Below, piece by piece: positions 53,993 to 62,479 of a stretch of 64,000 bases of DNA; within the stretch, counting starts at the first letter, position 1, and the number at the start of each line of letters is the position of its first letter. Below the pieces are notes generated by a model. It did no database searches. It was not told the origin of the DNA and saw only the letters and a program-made list of their open reading frames with translations. Origin of the DNA: Pseudomonas sp. WJP1 (GTDB lineage Bacteria > Pseudomonadota > Gammaproteobacteria > Pseudomonadales > Pseudomonadaceae); the NCBI RefSeq assembly GCF_028471945.1, contig NZ_CP110128.1:5297001-5361000 (forward strand). Reading direction: 5' to 3'. A program made the translations under genes and the position numbers.

Positions 53993-54460
53993 TCAGTGAT
54001 GTTTGTTCTTGTGTTTGTGCTTATGCTTGTGACCGCCACCGGAATGGGATCCCCCATCGTCGCTGCCCAGATTGTTGCCGACCGCACCACCGGCTGCGCC
54101 ACCCAGGCCTGCGCCAATGGTCGAACCGGTTCTGCCACCCAGGCTGTTACCGATCACCGAACCACCTGCTGAACCCAATCCGCCGCCCACCGCTGCTTCG
54201 GTGCGGCTGCCCTTGGGTGCGCCGATCGCGCTACCGGCGGCGCCACCGACACCGGCACCGATCGCGGCGCCCGTGCTGCCGCCCATTTGTCCGCCTACCA
54301 CGTTGCCCAACGCACCACCAATACCACCGCCAACGGCCGCGGTACCGTCTCCTGCAGCCAGCACGAACGGTGTAAACAACAATCCAAAAACAAACGCCGG
54401 CAACGTCAAGCGTCGAGCACCTGGGTATCGCACTTCCTTGCCTTTGGTTTTCGGGGTCAT
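53993..54460 (-). CDS. Glycine-zipper protein with His/Lys-rich tail
   Basis: This 155-residue protein has a basic N-terminus and a hydrophobic segment (LTLPAFVFGLLFTPFVLA) that probably acts as signal peptide. A long Gly/Ala repeat follows (GGGIGGALGNVVGGQ, GAAIGAGVGGAAGSAIGA, GSTIGAGLGGAAGGAVG), typical of glycine-zipper outer-membrane-associated domains. The C-terminal tail is HKHKHKHKNKHH, which could bind metal. It is a clear paralogue of the next gene upstream (54576-54944). Function unknown. Confidence 0.8.
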   Translation of the reverse strand: MTPKTKGKEVRYPGARRLTLPAFVFGLLFTPFVLAAGDGTAAVGGGIGGALGNVVGGQMGGSTGAAIGAGVGGAAGSAIGAPKGSRTEAAVGGGLGSAGGSVIGNSLGGRTGSTIGAGLGGAAGGAVGNNLGSDDGGSHSGGGHKHKHKHKNKHH

Positions 54461-54530
54461 GGCACGCCTCGTCTTCTATCGGGGGGTATGGAGCATTTGA
54501 GGCGCCAATGGCAAAAACGTTCAATAACGC

Positions 54531-54557
54531 AAAAGCCCGGCATATAGCCGGGCTTTT
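54531..54557 (-). terminator. Intrinsic terminator after the upstream glycine-zipper gene
   Basis: AAAAGCCCGGC and GCCGGGCTTTT pair perfectly around a 5-base loop, 19 bases after the stop of the 54576-54944 gene. It separates the two paralogues. Confidence 0.85.
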
Positions 54558-54575
54558 GTTGTCGACCCCTGGGGA

Positions 54576-54944
54576 TCAGTGACGCTTGTGACCGTTGGCC
54601 AGGTTGCTGCCTACGCCGCCGCCCAAGGCGCCGCCCAGGCCTGCGCCGATGGTCGAACCGGTCTTGCCGCCCAGGCTGTTGCCGATCACCGAACCACCGG
54701 CAGCACCCACGCCGCCACCGATGGCCGCGCTGGTACGGTGGCCTTTCTTGGCGGCAACCGCGCTGCCCGCCGCGCCCGCGACACCCGCACCAATTGCGGC
54801 ACCGGTGCTGCCACCCATGCTCCGGCCAACGACGTTACCCAGCGCACCACCCAGGCCGCCACCAAGGGCGGCAGTACCGTCGCCGGCGATTGCACCTTGA
54901 GCAACCAGAAGACCCAGAACCAGAGCAGGCAGTGTGAAACGCAT
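54576..54944 (-). CDS. Glycine-zipper protein (paralogue)
   Basis: This 122-residue protein begins MRFTLPALVLGLLVAQGAIA, a signal peptide, followed directly by GDGTAALGGGLGGALGNVVG and further glycine-zipper repeats. It aligns throughout with the neighbouring 155-residue protein, sharing GGSTGAAIGAGV, GGSVIGNSLGG and TGSTIGAGLGGA, but ends in a short NGHKRH tail. The pair looks like a tandem duplication. Localisation is probably periplasm or outer membrane; role unknown. Confidence 0.82.
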   Translation of the reverse strand: MRFTLPALVLGLLVAQGAIAGDGTAALGGGLGGALGNVVGRSMGGSTGAAIGAGVAGAAGSAVAAKKGHRTSAAIGGGVGAAGGSVIGNSLGGKTGSTIGAGLGGALGGGVGSNLANGHKRH

Positions 54945-55088
54945 GACAGAAACCTCAAAAATAGGGGGTGAACTTCAAAAGGGTCGAGATTGAATGCTTT
55001 AGAGGGAACAAAGTCCAGACATGCGCGCGCTCAACCTCGTTGTTGGCGACGATTGGACAGCATTTTTGGAAAAGGTTTTATCGCAGGC

Positions 55089-55114
55089 AAAAAAAAGCCC
55101 GCTGGGGAACGGGC
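55089..55114 (-). terminator. Orphan intrinsic terminator, possible small RNA end
   Basis: On the minus strand GCCCG-(8)-CGGGC is followed by eight T. No protein gene ends just before it: the gene at 55260-55448 has its own terminator at 55220-55246. A short transcript of about 100 bases from about 55200 to 55089 would end here. No further evidence for an RNA gene. Confidence 0.5.
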
Positions 55115-55219
55115 AGGGTGTTGCTTCTAACGGATGAGTTGAGCCTACGTACGGCCTTGTGAAAAGTTTGTGAAAACTTTCCAGATTAAACATTCGTTCA
55201 CACTTGTCCCTGCACGCAC

Positions 55220-55246
55220 AAAAAACCCCGTTCGATGACGGGGTTT
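55220..55246 (-). terminator. Intrinsic terminator of the 62-residue protein gene
   Basis: AAACCCCGT pairs with ACGGGGTTT around a 6-base loop and is followed by T on the minus strand, 13 bases after the stop. Confidence 0.85.
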
Positions 55247-55259
55247 GCTCGCGGGTCAT

Positions 55260-55448
55260 TTACTTGCTGGCCGGTTCTGTAAGCTTGGGCAGGAATTTTC
55301 CCTTCAGCGTTCGACAAGCCTTGGTCTTGATCTTGAGGACCTTGGCCTGATCTTCGCCAAAGCTGGCCACATACTCCGTCTGGCCGCATTGAACGTAGTT
55401 GTTGATCGGATATTCTGCGCCGTCGTCTTCGATATACGGTTCAGTCAT
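55260..55448 (-). CDS. Small hypothetical protein
   Basis: This 62-residue protein begins MTEPYIEDDGAEYPINNYVQ. It has an acidic N-terminus, two cysteines (VQCGQTEY, KACRTLKG) and a basic C-terminus. GAGAGGGG lies about 7 bases before the ATG and a strong terminator follows the stop, so this is a complete small transcription unit. I do not recognise the family. It has no signal peptide or membrane segment. Confidence 0.7.
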   Translation of the reverse strand: MTEPYIEDDGAEYPINNYVQCGQTEYVASFGEDQAKVLKIKTKACRTLKGKFLPKLTEPASK

Positions 55449-55690
55449 CGCTTCACCCCTCTCAAAAATACGGGATCGACACCGGCAAGCCCTTTGCCCG
55501 AAAAATATCGATCACCAAGGATTTTGAGACTAGCCGGTCATTAACGGACCTGTGGTTCAGACAACCGAATGCCCGACGAATGGGCGAAGTCTGTCAGAGC
55601 AGTTTCACCAACACCGCAGTGTCATTGGAGTGGCCGTGCCCAGAGTAGGATAAGATGCCAACTAACCAGGCTCGCTGTGAGTAGCCCCGC

Positions 55691-56224
55691 ATGACAGAAA
55701 ACAGTCGGAACACCCCCCGTCTGATCAAGAAATACCCGAATCGCCGTCTGTATGACACGCACACCAGCAGTCATTTGACCCTTGCGGATATTCGCCAATT
55801 GGTCGTCGATAGAATTCCGTTCGAGGTGGTCGACGCCAAGACTGGCGAGAACCTGACCCGGAGTATCTTGCTGCAGGTCATTCTGGAAGCCGAAAGCGGC
55901 GGTCAGCCGATATTCTCCAGCGAGATGCTGATGGGGATCATCCAGTTCTACGGCCCCTACCAGAGCGTCCTCGGCAGCTATCTGGATAAAAGCATCCAGA
56001 CGGTCATCGACATCCAGTCCCAGACCGGCGCCCAGTCCTCCGAAACCTGGAGCGCGTTCATGCACCAGCAGGCACCGGTCATGCAGGACCTGATGCGCCA
56101 GTATGTCGACCAGTCAAAAGCGCTCTACATGAATACCCAGAACCTCTTCGGAATGTTCGGCGCGGTGCCACCCGGCAAGCCAGGCGCCGATGGCGGGCCG
56201 AAAAAAAATGGCGATGGGGAGTAA
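55691..56224 (+). CDS. phaR: Polyhydroxyalkanoate synthesis repressor PhaR (PhbF)
   Basis: This 177-residue protein has the PHB/PHA accumulation regulator DNA-binding domain (RLIKKYPNRRLYDTHTSSHL, LADIRQLVVD) at residues about 10-70. The PHB-binding domain follows (EMLMGIIQFYGPYQSVLGSY, SWSAFM-type helices). PhaR represses phasin and its own gene and leaves DNA when it binds PHB granules. The name phbF is used in the Pseudomonas PHB locus. Convergent with phaP, whose terminator overlaps the last codons of this gene. Confidence 0.93.
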   Translation: MTENSRNTPRLIKKYPNRRLYDTHTSSHLTLADIRQLVVDRIPFEVVDAKTGENLTRSILLQVILEAESGGQPIFSSEMLMGIIQFYGPYQSVLGSYLDKSIQTVIDIQSQTGAQSSETWSAFMHQQAPVMQDLMRQYVDQSKALYMNTQNLFGMFGAVPPGKPGADGGPKKNGDGE

Positions 56225-56236
56225 ACCCATCGCCAT
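56201..56236 (-). terminator. Intrinsic terminator of phaP, inside the phaR 3' end
   Basis: ATGGCGATGGG (56208-56218) and CCCATCGCCAT (56226-56236) form a perfect 11-bp stem around a 7-base loop. On the minus strand eight T follow. The A run and first arm are the last codons of phaR (KKNGDGE), so coding sequence and terminator are shared. Confidence 0.85.
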
Positions 56237-56258
56237 CCTGTAACCAGCCTGCTCAGAC

Positions 56259-56816
56259 TTACTTGCTATCAGCCTTGCCACCAGCAGCGGTTTTGCCAGC
56301 TGCAGCGGTCGCTGCGTCAAAATTGCTCTGGGCAGCGTCAGTAGCCTGTTTTACAGCTTTCTGTGCACTTTCAAAAACGGCACCGGCATTGGCCAGCGAC
56401 GATTTGAACCCGGCCACGACTGGCTCGGAGCCAGCCGGTGCATTCTTGCTGATCACTTCAACGAACTCACGCACCTGCTGGGTGCCCGCCTCGACCTGAC
56501 GCGAGGCCAGCTTGGCGATTTCCGAGTGAGTGTCGACAATCAACGCTTGCACTTGGCGATTGTAATCAGCCAGGCGTTCGGCTTGCACATTAGGCTGGGT
56601 CAAAGAAGCCTGGAGCTCAGCGAAACCTTGTGGATCACGTACCGAAAGCAGCTTGCGAAAGCCGTCGAACTGCTCTTCGGTGGTGGCCTGCAGGGTCTTG
56701 AACTGCAACTGGCTCAGCTGCTCAACACTGGAGAAGATTTTGCCGCTGATTTGCTGCAGGAGGTCGAGGTTGGCTTTCTGAGCGTCTTGAAATTTTTCCG
56801 CGTTGAAAAAAGACAT
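56259..56816 (-). CDS. phaP: Phasin, PHA granule-coating protein
   Basis: This 185-residue phasin-family protein begins MSFFNAEKFQDAQKANLDLL. It is almost wholly amphipathic helix (LQQISGKIFSSVEQLSQLQF, QVEAGTQQVREFVEVISKNA) with an Ala/Lys-rich C-terminus (DAATAAAGKTAAGGKADSK). Phasins coat PHB granules and set their number and size. It is divergent from the DUF3141 gene phbX. The spacer holds TTGTGC/GCACAA boxes that fit PhaR control. Confidence 0.93.
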   Translation of the reverse strand: MSFFNAEKFQDAQKANLDLLQQISGKIFSSVEQLSQLQFKTLQATTEEQFDGFRKLLSVRDPQGFAELQASLTQPNVQAERLADYNRQVQALIVDTHSEIAKLASRQVEAGTQQVREFVEVISKNAPAGSEPVVAGFKSSLANAGAVFESAQKAVKQATDAAQSNFDAATAAAGKTAAGGKADSK

Positions 56817-56897
56817 GCTTGAATCTCCTGGTTAGAAGGCCGACTCGGGCCTGAGGACGCGATAGCGATCCTGCCGGTCATCGCGTTAGGCTTTATA

Positions 56898-56945
56898 TTG
56901 CAGTGCACAATTTCTTTTGGCAACGATTTTTTGTGCGCCGCACAA
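56898..56945. promoter_or_regulatory. Two candidate PhaR operators, phaP-phbX divergent promoter
   Basis: TTGTGCGCCGCACAA (56931-56945) is a perfect inverted repeat with a 3-base centre. TTGCAGTGCACAA (56898-56910; TTGTGCACTGCAA on the other strand) is a related imperfect copy 20 bases away. Both contain the TGC/GCA halves described for PhaR/PhbF sites in other bacteria. Confidence 0.55.
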
Positions 56946-57010
56946 AAGACTTTTCCTTCCTGTGGATATTCGCTATAGACTCCTGACATGCAGATCGTCA
57001 GGAGATCCCC

Positions 57011-58882
57011 ATGGACCAGAAAGACATTAGTGCATCGCAACATGAACAGCCCTCCTCACAACGCGGCCTGTGGGAACACCTGAGTCACCTGCAGCGCCTC
57101 AATGCGCTGAACGTCCTTGAGGCTGTGCGCCAGCGCCAGAAAAAAACCCTCGCCCCCCTCAAACGAGGTCAACTCAGACAACCTACACCTGCTCAATGGC
57201 AGGAATATGTCATCGACTTCGGCCAACGCTGCCTGCTGTTCTGGGACACCCTGCGCCAACGCGGGGACAACAGGCTGGCCCATGAAAGCGCCGGGTATCC
57301 GCTGCTGCTCAAGTTCGATCATGAAACCCTGATCGCAGGCCCTGATCTTCCACGCCCGGTCAACTTTTCGCTGCTGCGGATCCTCCCCGGCCCCGAGCAA
57401 AAAATCGACGGCAACAGCCAGGCGGTGATCATCATTGACCCGCGCGGCGGACATGGTTCGGGAATCGGCGGCTTCAAGCAGGATTCGATCATAGGTGAGA
57501 GCCTCAGGGCCGGGCACCCCACCTACTTCATCTCTTTCAGTCACTCGCCACAGCCTGGGCAAACCCTGGACGATATCGTCCAGGCCCAGGCCCGGTTCAT
57601 CGAAGCCGTGAGCGCCCTGCACCCGGCCAACAGCAAGCCGATCATCATCGGTAACTGTCAGGCGGGCTGGGCCTTGATGGGACTGGCGGCCACACGACCG
57701 GAACTGCCGGGACTGATCATTATCAACGGCGCCCCCTTGTCCTACTGGGCAGGCGTCAATGGACGCAATCCAATGCGCTATACCGGCGGCCTGCTGGGTG
57801 GCGGCTGGATGGCTCGCCTTGGCAGCGACTTGGGCAATGGCCGATTTGACGGTACCTGGCTGGTCAGCAACTTCGAAAACCTCGACCCGGCCAACACCTA
57901 TTGGGGCAAGTACTACCAGCTGTTCAGCCAGGTCGACAATGAGGCCGGGCGCTTCCTCGACTTCGAACGCTGGTGGGGCAGCCCGACCCTGCTCAATGGT
58001 GAAGAGATCGAGATGATTGTCGATGATCTGTTCATCGGCAACCAACTGTCGGGCGGTCCCGACCGCAAGAGCAACGGTATCGACCTGAAACGGATCGAAG
58101 TGCCGGTGGTGGTGTTCTGCTCCTATGGCGACAACATCACCCCTCCCCAGCAGGCATTGAACTGGATCGCCGATGTCTATTCCAGCGATCTCGCCTTGCA
58201 GGAGGCAGGCCGCACCATCGTCTACCTGCGGCATGCCAGCATCGGCCATTTGGGGATCTTTGTTTCCGGCCAGGTCGCGCGACGCGAACACCGCGGGCTG
58301 CTCGGCGCGGTCGAAGCCATCTATGCGCTGCCGCCGGGGCTGCATGAAATGCTGATCGACGATCTGCCGGCCCCTTCAGGCAGCGATGACGTGCATTACC
58401 AAGTGCGTTTCGAATCAAGGCGAATTGCCGATATCCACGATGACGTCGAGCCGGCCCGTGATGACGATCGCGAATTCTCTACCGTAGTGCGCGCCTCTGA
58501 AATCAACAGCGCGTTTTACGACGGATCGATACGCCCGTGGCTGCGTCAGATCGTCAACGAGCCCATGGCCGAATGGATGCGCAGGACACACCCCTTCCAT
58601 CAGCAGCAATTGTTTTGGAGCAGCCTGAATCCGGCGCTGTGGTGGTTACCCGGGACAATTTCCACGGTCAACCGTCATCGTCGTCCCGTACACCAGGACA
58701 ACCCGTTGCTGGCATGGCAGGAGCTGTTCTCCGACCAGATGCAAGACACCCTGAATGCGTACCGCGATGTGCGTGACGCCACTCAGGAGATCTGTTTTTA
58801 CAGTATTTACGGCGCACTGGGCGCCTTCACCAGCACCCAGCCTGCGCGAAATGTCCAGGCACCTGAGCCGAACGCCCGGTGA
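57011..58882 (+). CDS. phbX: DUF3141 alpha/beta-hydrolase-like protein of the PHB locus (PhbX)
   Basis: This 623-residue DUF3141-family protein has the core fold of PHA synthases and alpha/beta hydrolases. A nucleophile elbow IIGNCQAGWALMGL has Cys216 in place of serine, followed by Asp374 (CSYGDNITPP) and His413 (IGHLGIF) at the positions of a catalytic triad. An N-terminal helical region (about 1-90) and a C-terminal helical region (about 480-620, WLRQIVNEPMAEWMRRTHPF) surround it. The phb locus of P. extremaustralis carries a gene of this kind named phbX, function unknown. No signal peptide. Confidence 0.85.
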   Translation: MDQKDISASQHEQPSSQRGLWEHLSHLQRLNALNVLEAVRQRQKKTLAPLKRGQLRQPTPAQWQEYVIDFGQRCLLFWDTLRQRGDNRLAHESAGYPLLLKFDHETLIAGPDLPRPVNFSLLRILPGPEQKIDGNSQAVIIIDPRGGHGSGIGGFKQDSIIGESLRAGHPTYFISFSHSPQPGQTLDDIVQAQARFIEAVSALHPANSKPIIIGNCQAGWALMGLAATRPELPGLIIINGAPLSYWAGVNGRNPMRYTGGLLGGGWMARLGSDLGNGRFDGTWLVSNFENLDPANTYWGKYYQLFSQVDNEAGRFLDFERWWGSPTLLNGEEIEMIVDDLFIGNQLSGGPDRKSNGIDLKRIEVPVVVFCSYGDNITPPQQALNWIADVYSSDLALQEAGRTIVYLRHASIGHLGIFVSGQVARREHRGLLGAVEAIYALPPGLHEMLIDDLPAPSGSDDVHYQVRFESRRIADIHDDVEPARDDDREFSTVVRASEINSAFYDGSIRPWLRQIVNEPMAEWMRRTHPFHQQQLFWSSLNPALWWLPGTISTVNRHRRPVHQDNPLLAWQELFSDQMQDTLNAYRDVRDATQEICFYSIYGALGAFTSTQPARNVQAPEPNAR

Positions 58883-58946
58883 ATCGGTTGTCATCCTGCA
58901 GGAGGCCCTCGTGGAGCCCCATCTCTCAATGAACCTTCACAGGAAA

Positions 58947-60074
58947 TTAGCGGTGCATCCGTTCGACGTAGTCGCTGGCGAAGCCTGGGATCTTGTGATC
59001 CCCGCACCGACCAATAGCGCTCAGGGGTCGCACCGGCAAGGGGTCCTTGAGCACAGGCAATGTCTCATGGGCACGATATTGTCCGGGGGTCATGCCAAAC
59101 CAGCGGGTGCATGCCTTATGGAAGCTGCTGTGATCATGAAATCCGAGCAGGTGGGTCACATGCTTGAGGTTGTAATGAGAGTGGCGCAAATAGAATTCGG
59201 CCATCTGCCGCCGCACATCGTTGAGCACATCCTTGAATTGCGTGCCGTCCTTCTCAAGGCCTCGTTGCAACGTGCGCTTGCTGATGTTCAGAGCTGCCGC
59301 AATCGACTCCATGTCACATTGCCCTTGGCCTTGCCCCTGACTCAAGCGTTCGGTCACCAGGCCGCGAATCCTGCCAACGATCGAGTAACCGGACAACAGG
59401 TCCAATTGAGCCACGGCAAAACTGTCATGCAGCGTGGCCAGCGCCTCGTTGGCCATGCTCAATGGCGTCAGGAGCTCCTGGCCATCGAACAGGATGCTGT
59501 CATAGGCCGCGCCGAAACTCAGCGGACAGCCAAAAAGCCGCTGATGCTGCGACGTGTCTTCAGGCTCGGGATAAGTGAACTCCACACTCAAGGGTTGCGG
59601 CGACTTGCCACCTGCCAGCCAACGGCAGAAACCCAGCAGCGACGCCAGGGCTGCATCTGTGTATTGCCGGGGTTTGACCGAGCCATGTTGCTGATGATCG
59701 AGACTGGCCAATCGATAATGCTGCTCCTCCTGGACCAGAAAAAGGCTGAACCCGGTACCGATCAACGGGCTGAACCGAACCAGGCGCTCAAGCGCCCTTT
59801 TCAGGTTCGAACTGGACATCATCGTGTAACCCACGATCTGGAAACTGCTGGGGTGGAATTCCCCGTAGGCTTTCAAACCGATATTGGGATCATTCGAAGC
59901 CTCGGCCGCCAGCTCCCAAAGACGATAGATAACGCTTCGCTCGCAGAATGCTCCTGGTTTATTCACGAACCCGACATCCAGTCCCGCCTCCTCGCACAAA
60001 CCGGCGAGGTCGAGGCCCTGGGCCAAAAACGTATTCGCCAGCATGCTGGCATAACCTGAACTAATCCTATACAT
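58947..60074 (-). CDS. phbR: AraC-family activator of the PHB operon (PhbR)
   Basis: This 375-residue regulator has an N-terminal arabinose-binding-like domain and a C-terminal AraC helix-turn-helix pair (MESIAAALNISKRTLQRGLE, HVTHLLGFHDHSSFHKACTR). The start giving MYRISSGYASMLANTFL was chosen because TGAGGACGCC lies just before the ATG; an ATG 22 codons earlier lacks one. It is divergent from phbBAC. PhbR activates the PHB operon in Pseudomonas sp. 61-3 and relatives. It is convergent with phbX. Confidence 0.9.
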   Translation of the reverse strand: MYRISSGYASMLANTFLAQGLDLAGLCEEAGLDVGFVNKPGAFCERSVIYRLWELAAEASNDPNIGLKAYGEFHPSSFQIVGYTMMSSSNLKRALERLVRFSPLIGTGFSLFLVQEEQHYRLASLDHQQHGSVKPRQYTDAALASLLGFCRWLAGGKSPQPLSVEFTYPEPEDTSQHQRLFGCPLSFGAAYDSILFDGQELLTPLSMANEALATLHDSFAVAQLDLLSGYSIVGRIRGLVTERLSQGQGQGQCDMESIAAALNISKRTLQRGLEKDGTQFKDVLNDVRRQMAEFYLRHSHYNLKHVTHLLGFHDHSSFHKACTRWFGMTPGQYRAHETLPVLKDPLPVRPLSAIGRCGDHKIPGFASDYVERMHR

Positions 60075-60315
60075 GGCGTCCTCAATGACCAGTGGAACCG
60101 AACGTCCTGTCCGGAGCCGATGCTGACACGTGTAGAACATATTTCAACTCTGTTGCAGAAATATTAACTATCCATTCAGTTCTAAGTATTGATCCAGTAT
60201 AGGTACTCCTCGCTTTTTGCCACCCCCCTCCCTTCCCGCGTGGCACCGAAGGACAGGAGAACGTCACCTTCAAACACTTCCCGCACGACCCGTCGATAAC
60301 CAACAATCCCCACTC

Positions 60316-60328
60316 CTGCAGCGCAAAA
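60316..60328. promoter_or_regulatory. Weak PhaR-like box upstream of phbB
   Basis: CTGCAGCGCAAAA shares TGCAG.GCA.AA with the box at 56898-56910. It overlaps the region of the phbB ribosome binding site, 17 bases before the ATG. The match is imperfect. Confidence 0.3.
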
Positions 60329-60344
60329 GAAATGGAGTAGATGT

Positions 60345-61091
60345 ATGGAATCGCGTAGTCGTATTGCTTTGGTAACGGGTGGTATGGGCGGTATTGGTAC
60401 GGCAATCAGCCAGCGTCTGTACAAGGAAGGATTCAAGGTAATCGTCGGCTGCAGTTCTGATTCCAGCCGCAAGAACGACTGGGCTGCCAGCCAGCGCGAG
60501 GCGGGTTATGAGTTCGAGTTCATCTATGGCGACGTCACCGACTGGGAGACAACCCGCAAGGCTTTCGAGATGGCTCGTGAACAATTCGGCCAGATCGATG
60601 TGCTGGTCAACAACGCCGGCATCACCCGCGATGCGTCCTTTCGCAAGCTCACTCCAGAAGACTGGAACAGCGTGATCGGGACCAACCTGACAGGCCTGTT
60701 CAACACCACCAAGCAGGTCATTGAAGGCATGCTCTCCAAGGGTTGGGGACGGGTCATCAATATCTCCTCGATCAACGGTCAGCGTGGCCAGTTCGGCCAG
60801 ACCAACTACTCCGCCGCCAAGGCTGGCATCCATGGTTTCACCATGGCACTGGCCCGGGAAGTCTCCGGCAAGGGCGTGACCGTCAACACCGTATCCCCAG
60901 GCTACATCCAGACCTCCATGACCGCGGCCATTCGGCCGGACATTCTCGAAGGCATGATCTCGGGCATCCCGGTGGGTCGCCTTGGCCTGCCGGAAGAGAT
61001 CGCCTCGATCGTGGCCTGGCTGGCGTCCGATGAGTCTGCCTACAGCACCGGTGCCGACTTCTCGGTAAACGGCGGCATGAACATGCAGTAA
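60345..61091 (+). CDS. phbB: Acetoacetyl-CoA reductase (NADPH)
   Basis: This enzyme reduces acetoacetyl-CoA to (R)-3-hydroxybutyryl-CoA, the monomer for PHB. The 248-residue SDR begins [20 protein letters not shown]. Catalytic residues are in [20 protein letters not shown] (Ser, Tyr) with Lys in AAKAG. The [20 protein letters not shown] stretch is diagnostic of PhbB. First gene of phbB-phbA-phbC, with AATGGAGTAG as ribosome binding site. Confidence 0.96.
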   Translation: MESRSRIALVTGGMGGIGTAISQRLYKEGFKVIVGCSSDSSRKNDWAASQREAGYEFEFIYGDVTDWETTRKAFEMAREQFGQIDVLVNNAGITRDASFRKLTPEDWNSVIGTNLTGLFNTTKQVIEGMLSKGWGRVINISSINGQRGQFGQTNYSAAKAGIHGFTMALAREVSGKGVTVNTVSPGYIQTSMTAAIRPDILEGMISGIPVGRLGLPEEIASIVAWLASDESAYSTGADFSVNGGMNMQ

Positions 61092-61155
61092 CCCTGACCA
61101 GGGCATGAATGCCCTGGTTTGCTCGTCGAATTTTGTCTTTTCCATGAGGTCATGC

Positions 61156-62334
61156 ATGAACGAAGTCGTAATCGTTGCCGCTACTCGTACCGCCATTGGC
61201 AGTTTCCAGGGTGCTTTGTCTGCAATTCCCGCGACCGAACTGGGTGCCGCAGTGATTCGCCGCCTGCTGGAGCAGACGGGTGTCGAAGCTGCGCAAATTG
61301 ATGAAGTGATCCTCGGCCAGGTACTCACTGCCGGTGCCGGGCAAAACCCGGCGCGCCAGACCGCAATCAAGGCAGGCTTGCCCCACACCACCCCAGCCCT
61401 GACCTTGAACAAGGTCTGCGGCTCCGGCCTCAAGGCGGTCCACCTCGCCGTCCAGGCCATCCGTTGCGGCGACGCGGAACTGATCATTGCTGGCGGCCAG
61501 GAAAACATGAGCCTGGCCCCCTATGTCCTGCCCAAGGCTCGCACCGGCCTGCGCATGGGCCATGCGCAATTGCAGGACAGCATGATCCAGGATGGTCTGT
61601 GGGACGCCTTCAACGACTACCACATGGGTATCACCGCCGAGAACCTGGCGCAGAAGTACGAAATCTCCCGTGAAGCACAGGATGCCTTCGCTGCCGCTTC
61701 GCAACAGAAGGCCGCCGCCGCCATCGAGGGCGGGCGTTTCCAGAGCGAAATCACCCCGATCCTGATCCCTCAGCGCAAGGGTGAACCGCTGGCCTTCGAC
61801 ACCGACGAACAGCCGCGTGTCGACAGCACCGCGCAAGCCTTGGCAAAACTCAAGCCGGCCTTCCAGAAAGACGGCAGCGTGACCGCCGGCAACGCCTCGA
61901 CCCTCAACGATGGTGCGGCCGTGCTGTTGCTGGCCAGCGCCGCCAAAGCCCAAGAGCTGGGCCTCCCGGTACTGGCCAAGATCAAAGCGTATGCCAGCGC
62001 CGGTGTAGACCCGTCGATCATGGGCATCGGCCCGGTCCCGGCGACACGCCTGACCCTGCAAAAGGCCGGCTGGAACGTCGAGGACCTGGACCTGATCGAA
62101 GCCAACGAAGCCTTCGCCGCCCAGGCGCTGGCGGTTGGCAAAGAGATGGGCTGGGACACCAGCAAAGTCAACGTCAACGGCGGCGCGATCGCCCTTGGCC
62201 ATCCGATCGGCGCGTCGGGGGCACGGATCCTGGTGTCGCTGGTGCACGAACTGATCCGTCGCGATGGCAAGAAAGGACTGGCCACCTTGTGCATCGGTGG
62301 CGGACAAGGCGTCGGCCTGGCTATCGAACGCTAA
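61156..62334 (+). CDS. phbA: Acetyl-CoA C-acetyltransferase (beta-ketothiolase)
   Basis: This enzyme condenses two acetyl-CoA to acetoacetyl-CoA, the first step of PHB synthesis. The 392-residue product starts [20 protein letters not shown]. Thiolase catalytic residues are visible: nucleophile Cys in [15 protein letters not shown], His in [10 protein letters not shown] and the second Cys in LCIGGGQG. It lies 64 bases after phbB. A frame open further upstream was not used, since ATGAGGT precedes this ATG. Confidence 0.96.
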   Translation: MNEVVIVAATRTAIGSFQGALSAIPATELGAAVIRRLLEQTGVEAAQIDEVILGQVLTAGAGQNPARQTAIKAGLPHTTPALTLNKVCGSGLKAVHLAVQAIRCGDAELIIAGGQENMSLAPYVLPKARTGLRMGHAQLQDSMIQDGLWDAFNDYHMGITAENLAQKYEISREAQDAFAAASQQKAAAAIEGGRFQSEITPILIPQRKGEPLAFDTDEQPRVDSTAQALAKLKPAFQKDGSVTAGNASTLNDGAAVLLLASAAKAQELGLPVLAKIKAYASAGVDPSIMGIGPVPATRLTLQKAGWNVEDLDLIEANEAFAAQALAVGKEMGWDTSKVNVNGGAIALGHPIGASGARILVSLVHELIRRDGKKGLATLCIGGGQGVGLAIER

Positions 62335-62433
62335 CCACCGGCATCCGAATAGCCAATGCGCGGACCTGGTCCCCTGGCTCCGCGCATCAGGCTGGCATCA
62401 GACAACGTTGCCCGCCTCCCTTGCCGTCGCTAC

Positions 62434-62462
62434 GCCGCAATCCGGTATAGCGCGGCTTTTTT
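62434..62462 (+). terminator. Weak hairpin-T6 signal between phbA and phbC
   Basis: GCCGC (62434-62438) and GCGGC (62452-62456) are followed directly by six T, within the 145-base phbA-phbC spacer. The stem is only 5 bp, so at most partial attenuation of phbC is expected. Confidence 0.35.
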
Positions 62463-62479
62463 CTGCCCGGCACATCGGT

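Noticed and set aside
54999..55259. 86-codon minus-strand frame MTREQTPSSNGVF...
   Set aside because: It runs through two intrinsic terminators and has no ribosome binding site. The region was treated as non-coding.
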